In this document: positions 8,309-18,302 of the stretch, one piece after another
Layout of the letters: every line of letters starts with the position of its first letter
How positions within the stretch are numbered: position 1 is the first letter of the stretch
Origin: Micromonospora sp. MA102
Lineage (GTDB): Bacteria > Actinomycetota > Actinomycetes > Mycobacteriales > Micromonosporaceae
Length of the DNA stretch: 64,000 bases
Assembly (NCBI RefSeq): GCF_025460765.1
Contig: NZ_JAMWEG010000016.1
Coordinates: 62,001 to 126,000 of the forward strand
Direction: 5' to 3'
Program-made: the position numbers and the translations under genes
The notes under the pieces: generated by a model
What the model was told of the DNA's origin: nothing
Seen by the model: only the letters and a program-made list of their open reading frames with translations
Database searches by the model: none

Positions 8309-8552
8309 TTGTCCGGTTTACGCCCTGCCTCGCACGGCGAGTGGAACGCCATGGGTGTCTCCCGGGCCGGGATACACCCATGGCGTTCCACCCATGAGGG
8401 CGAGCCTGAGACGCGGCCGTTTCGTACGAGTGGTCCGGCCGCGGCGTGGCGACGGAGCCGGGCTCCGGGAGGCGGAGGTTGCGCTGGCATTCGTGCCCTG
8501 AGAGATGTCCGGTTTGCGCCGGCAGTTCGAGGCCTGATGTCCGGTTTCGGCC
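8309..8552 (+). repeat. Three copies of a 16-bp motif RTGTCCGGTTTnnGCC
   Basis: Copies are TTGTCCGGTTTACGCC (8309-8324), ATGTCCGGTTTGCGCC (8505-8520) and ATGTCCGGTTTCGGCC (8537-8552). The core TGTCCGGTTT is identical in all three. Spacing is irregular. They may be remnants of a dispersed element or protein-binding sites; nothing here decides. Confidence 0.5.
8341..8391. repeat. Perfect 18-bp inverted repeat with 15-nt loop
   Basis: Arms 8341-8358 and 8374-8391 are exact reverse complements and each contains the palindrome CCATGG. No U-tract follows and the structure is 225 bp upstream of the ArsC-like gene and 560 bp before the C39 gene, so it is poorly placed for a terminator. A REP/MITE-like dispersed palindrome is the best fit. 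Confidence 0.65.
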
Positions 8553-8664
8553 TGGCTGTCGGGTGGTCGGCGCCACCGTGGCGGCGGAATCATGCCGGGG
8601 GTGGGGTCGTTGTACATGGCAGACCGCGTTAGCAGCCCGCCCCCGGGCGACGGCGACCGCCGGT

Positions 8665-8815
8665 CGGAATGACCGGCCCCCACCGGTCGTTACATCCCCC
8701 GGACCGCGAAGGTCCGAGCCGGTGGAGCCAGGGAATGACCCCGGGCCGCCGGTCGTTACATCCCCCGGGACATCGGGTCAGGGTCGAGGGAATCGCTTCC
8801 CCACCGCCGATGGTT
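8665..8815 (+). promoter_or_regulatory. Three tandem SigR-like promoter motifs
   Basis: Unit 1 is CGGAAT-N18-GTT (8665-8691), unit 2 GGGAAT-N18-GTT (8731-8757) and unit 3 GGGAAT-N19-GTT (8788-8815). The S. coelicolor SigR (thiol-stress ECF sigma) consensus is GGGAAT-N18-GTT. Each unit lies in a longer repeat of about 40 bp extending through TACATCCCCCGG. All point toward the secreted C39-like peptidase gene at 8956. The motif match is direct; the sigma factor is inferred. Confidence 0.5.
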
Positions 8816-8887
8816 ACACCCCCGGACCGCCCGAGCAGGTCACCCCTTTGATCGCCGGGCACCCCAAAGACTTTCCCCCCCTTTGCG

Positions 8888-8924
8888 GCGGCATCCGCAC
8901 GCCCCCCTTGTGTGCGGGTGCCGC
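8888..8924 (+). promoter_or_regulatory. Leader hairpin upstream of the C39-like gene
   Basis: Arms 8888-8900 and 8912-8924 pair over 13 bp with one U-G wobble in RNA, around an 11-nt loop, 32 nt before the start codon. It would lie in the 5' leader of transcripts from the tandem promoters. It could stabilise the mRNA or modulate translation. Confidence 0.45.
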
Positions 8925-8955
8925 TCACCCCCGAACGGAAGGCGCTGATCTCATC

Positions 8956-9609
8956 ATGCGTACCAACACCATGCTGCGAAACACCGTCCTGACCGCTGCC
9001 GGCTTCGCCGCCACCGCCGGTGGGATCGCCGGCCCCGCCATCGCCGCCCACGCCAGCCCGGCCGAGAAGACCACCCAGGTCAGCACCGACCGCAAGGGCC
9101 ACGGCGAGCGGGAACTCGACGTCCGCTACGAAGCCCAGCCGAACTTCTACTACTGCGGCCCCGCCGCCGCCCGTAACGCCATCAGCGTGCTCGGCAAGAA
9201 CATCGACGTCGACGCCATGGCCAAGGAGATGGGCACCACCGAGAACGGCACCAACAGCATCAACGACATCACCCCCGTGCTGAACAAGGAGACCGGCAAG
9301 CACTACCGGTCGGTGGAGATCCGCGACGGCAAGGCCGACGACAAGCAGACCGACACCCTGCGCGCCGACATCGTGCGCACCGTCGACGACGGCCGCGCCG
9401 TGGTCGCCAACATCGCCGGCACCACCACCGACACCGACGGCAACACCCACTCCTTCGAAGGCGGCCACTACATCAGCGTCGTCGGCTACCACGACAACGG
9501 GAAGACCGTGACCATCGCGGACTCGGCCGACCCGAACATGGCCTCCTACCGCATCAGCGTCGACAACCTCGCCGACTGGATCGCCACCCGCGGCTACTCG
9601 GCCTCCTGA
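8956..9609 (+). CDS. Secreted C39-like papain-fold peptidase
   Basis: 217 aa with a signal peptide (MRTNTMLRNTVL, hydrophobic core, cleavage near AHAS about residue 33). The mature domain has a papain-like Gln and Cys (AQPNFYYCGPAAARNAIS; Q61, C67) and a histidine motif GGHYISVVGYH followed by an IADSADP aspartate. This is the Q-C-H-D order of the Peptidase_C39_2 family (PF13529). It is probably an extracytoplasmic cysteine peptidase; its substrate is unknown and no peptide-export ABC transporter is adjacent. GGAAGG lies about 13 nt before the ATG, slightly far. Three tandem ECF-like promoters and a perfect intrinsic terminator bracket the gene. Confidence 0.8.
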   Translation: MRTNTMLRNTVLTAAGFAATAGGIAGPAIAAHASPAEKTTQVSTDRKGHGERELDVRYEAQPNFYYCGPAAARNAISVLGKNIDVDAMAKEMGTTENGTNSINDITPVLNKETGKHYRSVEIRDGKADDKQTDTLRADIVRTVDDGRAVVANIAGTTTDTDGNTHSFEGGHYISVVGYHDNGKTVTIADSADPNMASYRISVDNLADWIATRGYSAS

Positions 9610-9626
9610 CAAAGCAGCAACACACG

Positions 9627-9661
9627 AAAGGGCCCGACCCCACGAAGGGGTCGGGCCCTTT
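9627..9661. terminator. Strong bidirectional intrinsic terminator
   Basis: A perfect 15-bp stem (9627-9641 with 9647-9661), a 5-nt loop and a short T run follow the C39-like gene. The AAA on the other side lets it serve the convergent dedA-like gene as well. Confidence 0.9.
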
Positions 9662-9673
9662 TCGGCGTTGTCG

Positions 9674-10330
9674 TCAACGGTCGCCCGCGCGCACCGGCTC
9701 GTCGGCCTCGTCGGGCACCTCGACCTGCTCCAGGTGCCGGGCGCGGCGGCGCAGCCACCAGGTGCTGGCCAGGCCGGCGAGCACCGCGAGGACCAGGCCG
9801 GCCCAGGAGATGTCCTTGAGCCAGTGCTCGGCCGCGCGGCCCACGGAGAAGAGCAGGTATGTCGTGCCGAAGGCCCAGACCAGGCCGCCCGCCGCGTTGG
9901 CCACCAGGAACCGGCGGTACGGCACGTGCAGCGCCCCAGCGAGGGGGCCGGCGAGGATGCGGAGCAGGGCGACGAACCGCCCGAAGAAGACCGCCCAGAC
10001 ACCGTGCCGGGCGAAGCTCTGCTCGGCGCGGGCGAGCTGCGCGGGGCCGAGGTGTTTCGGGAAACGCCGGCCCAGCCGTTCGAGCAGCGGCCGCCCGCCG
10101 CGGCGGCCCACGGCGTACCCGATGGAGTCCCCCACGATGGCGCCGACCGCGGCGGCGGTGGCCACCCACTCCGGCTCGACGACCCCGGCGGCGGCCAGCA
10201 GCGCGGAGCTGACCAGCACGATCTCGCCCGGAAGCGGGATGCCCATGCTCTCCACGCCGATCACCCCGGCGACGATCAGATAGAGCACGCCCGGGGGCAG
10301 CGCGGAGAGCCAGTGCTGGACGTCGACCAC
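9674..10330 (-). CDS. DedA-family membrane protein
   Basis: 218 aa, polytopic. Family motifs are visible: an amphipathic re-entrant segment with VESMGIPLPGE, then GDSIGYAVGRRGG and VFFGRFVALLRILAGPLAG (the conserved FGRF-x-P/L-R region of SNARE-associated DedA/VTT proteins). The family is linked to undecaprenyl-phosphate or lipid translocation across the cytoplasmic membrane. The start is a GTG with TAGGGT exactly 6 nt upstream (10342-10337), the leaderless pattern repeated in this window. Stand-alone gene sharing the terminator at 9627-9661. Confidence 0.85.
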   Translation of the reverse strand: MVDVQHWLSALPPGVLYLIVAGVIGVESMGIPLPGEIVLVSSALLAAAGVVEPEWVATAAAVGAIVGDSIGYAVGRRGGRPLLERLGRRFPKHLGPAQLARAEQSFARHGVWAVFFGRFVALLRILAGPLAGALHVPYRRFLVANAAGGLVWAFGTTYLLFSVGRAAEHWLKDISWAGLVLAVLAGLASTWWLRRRARHLEQVEVPDEADEPVRAGDR

Positions 10331-10353
10331 CCCCGAACCCTACCCGCGCGGGC

Positions 10354-10710
10354 TCAGCCGGCGGGCGCCAGGAACTCCAGGCGGTTGCCGTGCGGGTCGT
10401 ACGTGTGGAACCGCCGCATGCCGGGAATCTCCTCGTCGCCCCAGGTCACGGGGTGGCCCGCGGCGCCGAGGTGGGCGGCGAGCCAGTCCAGGTCGGGGCG
10501 GAGCAGGGCCGGGTGCGCCTTGCGGGCGGGGCGGAAGTCGTCCTCGACGCCGAGGTGCAGCTCGACGCCGTACCCGGTGAACCAGCAGCCGCCGCGGGCG
10601 GCGAGGGCCGGCGGTTTCGCCTTCTCGACCAGGCCGAGCAGGCCGGCGTAGAAGGACCGGGAGATTTCCTCGGAGCCGCGTGGGCAGGCGAGCAGGACGT
10701 GGTGGATCAT
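10354..10710 (-). CDS. Glyoxalase/bleomycin-resistance-fold (VOC) protein
   Basis: 118 aa from ATG 10710 with AGGAGG 7 nt upstream; the frame is open further upstream but runs through the acnA control region. Vicinal-oxygen-chelate features are IHHVLLACPRGSEEISRSFYAGLLGL (partial), GVELHLGVEDDF and YDPHGNRLEFL, with His and Glu positions suited to metal binding. Substrate unknown. It is divergent from acnA and shares the intergenic region carrying the putative AcnR site. Confidence 0.82.
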   Translation of the reverse strand: MIHHVLLACPRGSEEISRSFYAGLLGLVEKAKPPALAARGGCWFTGYGVELHLGVEDDFRPARKAHPALLRPDLDWLAAHLGAAGHPVTWGDEEIPGMRRFHTYDPHGNRLEFLAPAG

Positions 10711-10757
10711 GGTGGCACCTCCTCGTCCCGAACCCTGGCATGAGGTTGCGCGAATAG

Positions 10758-10776
10758 CAAGACGGACGTACGGTTT
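10758..10776 (+). promoter_or_regulatory. Putative AcnR operator in the acnA promoter
   Basis: CAAGACGGACGTACGGTTT matches the site at 38225-38243 in front of the AcnR-like gene at 17 of 19 positions. It is an imperfect form of the palindrome CCGTACGTACGG. It lies 105 bp upstream of the acnA start, next to a T-rich candidate -35 region. Confidence 0.6.
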
Positions 10777-10881
10777 TGTTGAGACCGACGCAGGTAAGTG
10801 TCGCCTAAGCACGGCGACGCCCCGGCCGGTGCGACAAACTGCTCAGGACTACTCACGGTCGCTGGTGTGAAGGAGTACGAC

Positions 10882-13722
<2,841 letters not shown>

Positions 13723-13738
13723 CGTCGTACCCCGGAAA

Positions 13739-13770
13739 GGGCCCCTCCCCGCGATCGCGGGGAGGGGCCC
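13739..13770. terminator. acnA terminator, 32-nt perfect palindrome
   Basis: Two 16-nt halves are exact reverse complements meeting at GCGATCGC, 17 bp after the acnA stop. It also suits the convergent small gene ending at 13832. Confidence 0.85.
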
Positions 13771-13831
13771 TCGGCGTCTACCGGTGTCGCGGCGACTGCC
13801 CGCGCTCAGCCGGATCGGGAGCCGGCGGGGG

Positions 13832-13978
13832 TCACCCCCGTCGCCGCAGTCGTTCCGCGAACTTCCGCAGCCGCTGCTGGTTGTCGGGCTTGCCGAGCTG
13901 CTCACGCGTCTGCCGGGTGAGCCGTTGTCCTTGCGGGTTGTGGAGGAACATGCGGATGCGCTCGGCCATGGTTGCCAT
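13832..13978 (-). CDS. Small basic helical protein (48 aa)
   Basis: Begins MATMAERIRMFLHNPQG and ends KFAERLRRRG. ATG 13978 has AAGGGAA upstream; a second ATG three codons on is an alternative. The sequence is strongly basic and helical (RLTRQTREQLGKPDNQQRLRKFAERL), resembling small proteins I associate with Micromonospora-type genomes, function unknown. The in-frame extension upstream has no coding character. Confidence 0.6.
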   Translation of the reverse strand: MATMAERIRMFLHNPQGQRLTRQTREQLGKPDNQQRLRKFAERLRRRG

Positions 13979-14389
13979 GGCTGTTCCCTTCCGATCGTCG
14001 GTGTTCGTGAAGGCGCGGTGCCCGACGGAGTCGAGGCCCAGGATCAGGGCCGGGTCCGCCCCGCGGTCGGGATCATCGGAGCCAGGCTGGGGCCCGCGGC
14101 GGCGCGGTGGTGACCGGGTCCGCCGGTGCGGTTCGGGGGCGATTGCCGGACATGACATCCCCTTGGGGGTGGGGCCGGTGTGGCTGGCACCTCAGAAATG
14201 GGATGTCGTCGATTCCGGGATGCCCCGATCGTACGCTCGTTCGGCCTGGCGCGCTTGGTGTTCCTGGGTCGTTGCGTTCCCTCGACGGAGCGCTCCGTCG
14301 TTTGACCGGTGGCGTAGGGTGAGGGACGCAGCAACTGCCCTGGTCCCTGGCGGTGTCCCAACCCGCAGGCACACCACCAGGAGCGTCGG
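13979..14389. other. 411-bp intergenic region with a possible SigB-type promoter
   Basis: No gene is supported here. Near its right end GTTT (14300-14303) and GGGTGA (14317-14322) are 13 bp apart, close to the SigB-type pattern GTTT-N14-16-GGGTA. It points at the sigma-like gene at 14390. The spacing is one base short, so this is tentative. Confidence 0.35.
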
Positions 14390-14785
14390 ATGCCTGTCCC
14401 ACACGTCTACGGCGTGCCGCGCACCGAGTCCGTCAACGATCTCGTCCAGCGGATCGCCGACCGCGACCAGGCCGCTTTCCGCCGTTTCCACCGTCGTCTC
14501 GTCCGCGCCGTCTTCGCGCAGGTCTGTGAGAGCGTCGGCAGCCGGGCCCTCGCCGTGACGGTGACCCGGGCGGTGTTCGTCGAGGTGTGGCGGCTCGCGC
14601 CGATGCCCGCCTCCCGCCAGCTCGACGGCACCGCCTGGGTGACCGCCATCGCCGCTCGCCGGGCCGCGGACCGGCTCCGCGAGATCGACGGCCCCACGCC
14701 GACACTCGGCACCGCCTATGACGATCTCATCGCTTCCGAACTCGCCGGCGCGCTGGGAACCGAACCGACGGCACACTGGTCGTAG
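14390..14785 (+). CDS. Sigma-70-like protein with region 2 only
   Basis: 131 aa from an ATG with CAGGAGCG upstream. Residues about 15-100 resemble ECF sigma region 2 (DLVQRIADRDQAAFRRFHRRLVRAVFAQ, TRAVFVEVWRLAP, GTAWVTAIAARRAADRLREID, each partial). The conserved region 4 helix-turn-helix is absent: after the region-2-like part only about 30 unrelated residues follow. It is either a degenerate sigma factor or a region-2 decoy. It opens a run of regulatory genes with GAF-ANTAR and SigB-type neighbours. Confidence 0.65.
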   Translation: MPVPHVYGVPRTESVNDLVQRIADRDQAAFRRFHRRLVRAVFAQVCESVGSRALAVTVTRAVFVEVWRLAPMPASRQLDGTAWVTAIAARRAADRLREIDGPTPTLGTAYDDLIASELAGALGTEPTAHWS

Positions 14786-14871
14786 CCGACGGTGTGGTTG
14801 CCCGGCGGCGGGGACCACGACCCGTATCAATCGGAGAGCCGGCGGACTAGGGTTCGACGAGGGTGAGTCAC

Positions 14872-15609
14872 ATGGGCGAGAGCCAGCTGTCGGACGTGTT
14901 CGTGGAACTGGCCGACACTCTCGTCGACGACTTCGACGTGATCGAGTTCCTGCACGGGTTGGCCGGGCGATGTGTCGAACTGCTGGGTGTCTCGGCGGCC
15001 GGGTTGCTCCTGACGGACCAGCGGGACACGCTGCGGGTGGTCGCCGCCTCCTCCGAACGCACCCGACTGCTGGAGCTGTTCCAGCTCCAGACCGACCAGG
15101 GTCCCTCCGTGGACTGCTTCCGTACCGGTCAGCCGGTGTCGGTCGCCGACCTGCCGAGCGCCGGCCGGTGGCCGAGGTTCACCGCCGCCGCGGCCGAGGT
15201 CGGCTTCGCCGCGGTGCACGCTCTGCCCATGCGCCTGCGCTCCGAGGTCATCGGCACGCTGACCCTCTTCGACGTCCAGCGGGGGGCCCTCGACGAGGCC
15301 AGGCTCCGCATCGGACAGGCGCTCGCCGACGTGGCCACCATCGGACTGCTCCAGCAACGCGCCATCCACCGCCGCGACATCCTCACCGAACAGCTGCAGA
15401 CCGCGCTCACCAGCCGAGTTCTGATCGAGCAGGCCAAGGGGGTCCTCGCCGAGCGCCTCCAGGTGGACGTGGGTGAGGCCTTCGCGCTGCTGCGCGACGG
15501 TGCGCGCTGCCGCAACCGGCGACTGTCCGAACTGTCCCGGGCGATCGTCGACGGTTCCGAGCGGTTCGCGCCGGGACGGCCGCCGGCCGGCCCGACTGAC
15601 GGCCCCTGA
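14872..15609 (+). CDS. GAF-ANTAR RNA-binding antiterminator-type regulator
   Basis: 245 aa from ATG 14872 (GAGGGTGA upstream; a GTG nine bases earlier is too close to that site). An N-terminal GAF domain (about 15-155: LAGRCVELLGVSAAGLLL, VDCFRTGQPVSVADL, AVHALPMRLRSEVIGTLTLF) precedes an ANTAR domain (about 175-230) with the LIEQAKGVLAERLQVDVGEAFALLR consensus (partial). ANTAR proteins bind paired hexanucleotide-loop RNA hairpins to prevent termination; the GAF part senses an unknown ligand. Such two-domain proteins are common in actinomycetes. Its targets cannot be told from this window. Confidence 0.9.
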   Translation: MGESQLSDVFVELADTLVDDFDVIEFLHGLAGRCVELLGVSAAGLLLTDQRDTLRVVAASSERTRLLELFQLQTDQGPSVDCFRTGQPVSVADLPSAGRWPRFTAAAAEVGFAAVHALPMRLRSEVIGTLTLFDVQRGALDEARLRIGQALADVATIGLLQQRAIHRRDILTEQLQTALTSRVLIEQAKGVLAERLQVDVGEAFALLRDGARCRNRRLSELSRAIVDGSERFAPGRPPAGPTDGP

Positions 15610-15750
15610 CCGGCCCGCTGACCAGCCGGTTCCCGGGAGTGCTGCCGGCGGAGGTGCCGAGCCGCGGGATGAGGCGTACGGTGGGCCTGTCGCCCGGGTC
15701 CCCGGTGGCCGCCAGTCTCGCCGCCACCAGCCCGTAAGGGGCGTTGAACA

Positions 15751-16551
15751 ATGGTCACCCCCATCGCGACAGCGACGGCAGTTCTCCCTCCTCCGCCTCA
15801 CCACGCGGCAACCGGCCAGAGCGAACAGCTGCTCCGTCGTCGTGCGAGCCTGACTGCCGACGATCCCGACCGCGCACGGCTGCGAGACCGGATCATCGAG
15901 GCCAACCTGCCGCTGGCCGGTCGGCTGGCCCGCCGCTACACCGGTCGCGGGGAGCCCTACGAGGACCTGGCACAGGTGGGCGCGCTCGCCCTGATCAGGG
16001 CCGTTGACGGATACGACGCCGAGCGAGGGACGCCGTTCGCCAGCTACGCCATTCCGACAATTCTCGGCGCCATGCGGCGGCACTTCCGGGACACCGCCTG
16101 GGCGATCCGGGTGCCGCGCGCAGCCCAGGAACTGACTCACCGGGTGCCCGCCGCCCGGAGCGAGCTCGGGCAGCGACGCGGTCGCCTACCGACGGACGGG
16201 GAACTCGCCGGCCACCTGAAGGTGACCGTCGCCGAACTCCTGGCCGCCCTCGCCGCCTCGGAGGTCTACCGGTTGCCGTCCCTGAACGAGCCGCAGCCCG
16301 GGAGCAACGCCGTCGAGCGCATCGCGCTCATCGGCGCCGTCGATCCGGGGTACGGCGCCGTGGACGACCACATGACGCTCCGGCTGGTCCTCGCGGCGCT
16401 CCCCGCGCGAGAGCGTCAGATCCTGGCCATGCGGTTCCACGGCGACCTGACCCAGGCGCAGATCGCCAGCCGGGTCGGGTTGTCACAGATGCACGTCTCC
16501 CGGCTGCTGAAGCGCTCCCTGGCCCAGCTCAGGGCCGAGATGCTCAGCTGA
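15751..16551 (+). CDS. SigB/SigF-type RNA polymerase sigma factor
   Basis: 266 aa. Region 2 (about 50-125) has NLPLAGRLARRYTGRGEPYEDLAQVG and FASYAIPTILGAMRRHFRD (partial), the SigB/F/G group hallmark. Region 3 is about 130-190, and region 4 (about 212-262) has LPARERQILAMRFHGDLTQAQIA..VGLSQMHVSRLLKRSL. Start ATG with AAGGGG upstream. In actinomycetes these sigmas drive stress and osmotic responses and are held by anti-sigma RsbW-like proteins, but no anti-sigma gene adjoins it here. Its position ahead of the glycosyl operon makes that operon a candidate target. Confidence 0.93.
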   Translation: MVTPIATATAVLPPPPHHAATGQSEQLLRRRASLTADDPDRARLRDRIIEANLPLAGRLARRYTGRGEPYEDLAQVGALALIRAVDGYDAERGTPFASYAIPTILGAMRRHFRDTAWAIRVPRAAQELTHRVPAARSELGQRRGRLPTDGELAGHLKVTVAELLAALAASEVYRLPSLNEPQPGSNAVERIALIGAVDPGYGAVDDHMTLRLVLAALPARERQILAMRFHGDLTQAQIASRVGLSQMHVSRLLKRSLAQLRAEMLS

Positions 16552-16614
16552 CCGGCCATCTTCCCGGCGCTCGGGCAGCGGGGCCGGGTCGTTGCGACCA
16601 CCAGGAAGGGTGTC

Positions 16615-16800
16615 ATGGCCGTTCGTCCGATCGCCGCGACCGGGCCTTCCCCGCCCGTTGCAGGAGAATCCGCACCCTCGACATTCGGTGCGCGGGTGCG
16701 GCGGGCCGTCGACGTCCGCGCGCTCCGTATGCGGGTGTTCCTCCTGGCGACCGTCCTGTTCCTACCTCTGGTGCTCGTCACGGTGTTCGCTGACCGCTGA
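16615..16800 (+). CDS. Small membrane protein (61 aa)
   Basis: ATG with GGAAGGG a few bases upstream. A polar N-terminal half (Ala/Pro/Ser-rich) is followed by an arginine cluster (RVRRAVDVRALRMR) and one C-terminal membrane helix (VFLLATVLFLPLVLVTVF). It is probably a tail-anchored or single-pass protein. It lies 63 bp after the SigB-type gene and may be co-transcribed. No family recognised. Confidence 0.55.
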   Translation: MAVRPIAATGPSPPVAGESAPSTFGARVRRAVDVRALRMRVFLLATVLFLPLVLVTVFADR

Positions 16801-17062
16801 CACGAGCGACGCCCGGCAGGCCGAGCCGGACCGGCGTAGGCTGGAGTGGTCCGGGACTCGACGACGTTCCGCAGCTGAGGCGCCCGCCACGCCGGCTCCG
16901 CCCCTGGGGACACCAGCTCCGTACCGCACGATTCGTCGGTCACAGTGAGAACTCGGATACCCGCCGCACACCTCGGCGTCCCGGTGATGAGGATCTACCA
17001 GCACCTCCAACCGCTACCTGGTGACCATGACCGTCCGGAACGGCTTCACGAGGGAGCAGACG

Positions 17063-17236
17063 ATGAGGATCGCCAGGCACAGGATCGTTGCCGCGCTACG
17101 GGAGCGTGGCCAGCGGGCCAGGGCCGACTGGGTCGAGCGCGAGTTGCCGGAGCGGGTGGACTCCGAGAAGCACGTCGGGCTGCTCGCGACCCTGCGTCTT
17201 GATCCGGCCGACCTCGCCGACGCCACATCCCCGTGA
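17063..17236 (+). CDS. 57-aa basic protein leading the glycosyl operon
   Basis: ATG 17063 follows GAGGGAG at ideal spacing; earlier in-frame starts (17021, 17027) lack a site. The product is highly charged and helical (RIARHRIVAALRERG, WVERELPERVDSEKH) with no membrane segment. Its stop overlaps the next gene's start (GTGA at 17233), so translation of the glycosyltransferase is probably coupled to it. Function unknown. Confidence 0.6.
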   Translation: MRIARHRIVAALRERGQRARADWVERELPERVDSEKHVGLLATLRLDPADLADATSP

Positions 17237-18255
17237 AGGTGGCCCTGCTCGGGCCGGTCGCCTGGCGGACACCCCCCTACCACTACGGCCCCTGGGAGCA
17301 GGTGACCGGCCTGCTCGCGGAGGGGCTGACCGCACGCGGTGTCGACGTGACACTCTTCGCGACGCTGGACTCGGTCACCTCCGCCGCCCTCGACGGTGTG
17401 TGCCCCCGCGGGTACGCCGACGATCCGAGCATGGACGGCCGGGTGTGGGAGGCGCTGCATGTCTCGCACGCGATGGCCCGCTCGGCGCAGTTCGACCTGG
17501 TGCACAACCACCTCGACTGGCTGCCGCTGGCCTTCGCCGAGCACTGCGACGCTCCGCTGCTCACCACCGTGCACGGCTTCTCCGGTGCGGGAATCCTTCC
17601 CGCCTACACCAGGGCCCGCTCGTCCTACGTGTCGATCTCCGACGCCGACCGGACCGCCGGCCTCGACTACGCCGCCACGGTGCACCACGGCGTCGACCTC
17701 ACCGGGCTGCCGTTCACCCGCGACGCCGGCTCGGGACTGGTCGCCTTCGGCCGGATCCATCCCGACAAGGGCACCCACACCGCCATCGAGATAGCGCGGC
17801 TCGCCGGCCGACCCCTGACCATCTGCGGCATCGTGCAGGACGAGCGGTACTTCACTGAACAGGTGGCCCCGCACATCGACGGCGATCAGGTCGTCTTCCT
17901 CGGCGCGGTGGGTCCCCGCCGACGCGCGGAGATCCTGGGCGCCAGCACCGCGCTGCTGCACCCGATCGCCTTCGACGAGCCGTTCGGCCTGTCGGTGGTG
18001 GAGTCGATGGCCTGTGGCACGCCGGTCGTGGCGTACGCCCGGGGGTCCATGCCGGAGGTCATCGACGTGGGGGTGACGGGGTTTCTCGTGCACACCGTCG
18101 AGCAGGCCGCCGACGCGGTGACCCGGGTCACCGGCCTCGACCGGGCCGGCTGCCGGGCCCGGGCGCGGCAGCGCTTCGGCGCCGACCGGATGGTCACCGA
18201 CTACCTGGCCGTCTACGACGACCTCATCCACCGCCCGCAACGCCGGACCTGCTGA
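17233..18255 (+). CDS. GT4-family glycosyltransferase (first)
   Basis: 340 aa, GT-B fold of CAZy family GT4. The N-terminal domain starts MKVALLGPVAWRTPP with an HNHLDWLPLAFAEH region. The C-terminal donor site has GRIHPDKGTH, FDEPFGLSVVESMACGTPVVAYARGSMPEVI (partial) with the E-x7-E motif. Donor (GDP-mannose or UDP-sugar) is not readable. GTG start overlapping the stop of the 57-aa gene. The second GT4 follows after 47 bp and a GH130 ends the operon, pointing to assembly of a mannoside-type glycan or glycoside. Confidence 0.9.
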   Translation: MKVALLGPVAWRTPPYHYGPWEQVTGLLAEGLTARGVDVTLFATLDSVTSAALDGVCPRGYADDPSMDGRVWEALHVSHAMARSAQFDLVHNHLDWLPLAFAEHCDAPLLTTVHGFSGAGILPAYTRARSSYVSISDADRTAGLDYAATVHHGVDLTGLPFTRDAGSGLVAFGRIHPDKGTHTAIEIARLAGRPLTICGIVQDERYFTEQVAPHIDGDQVVFLGAVGPRRRAEILGASTALLHPIAFDEPFGLSVVESMACGTPVVAYARGSMPEVIDVGVTGFLVHTVEQAADAVTRVTGLDRAGCRARARQRFGADRMVTDYLAVYDDLIHRPQRRTC

Positions 18256-18302
18256 CCATCCGACGAATCCCCCGCGGCCGACAACCGGAAGGCCCCACAC
18301 CC

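Larger units (their letters stand above)
8117..8955. other. 839-bp gene-free region rich in repeats and promoter motifs
   Basis: No convincing coding frame occupies this stretch. It holds a perfect 18-bp inverted repeat (8341-8391), three degenerate copies of a 16-mer (8309-8552), three tandem ECF-like promoter units (8665-8815) and a leader hairpin (8888-8924). This is unusually dense for the genome and may include decayed mobile DNA. Confidence 0.7.

Noticed and set aside
8665..8828. Three repeats of about 40 bp as a small CRISPR array
   Set aside because: Only three units, unequal spacing (66 and 57-58 bp), repeats diverge, no cas genes, and the units read as promoter motifs.
8816..8955. 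A c-di-AMP (ydaO-type) riboswitch upstream of the secreted peptidase
   Set aside because: The conserved riboswitch cores are absent; only one simple hairpin (8888-8924) is seen.
13739..13770. The 32-nt palindrome as a regulator operator
   Set aside because: It lies just after the acnA stop between convergent genes and fits a terminator.
16801..17062. A SigB-type promoter ahead of the glycosyl operon
   Set aside because: GGATAC is present near 16956 but no GTTT-like -35 lies at the right distance.
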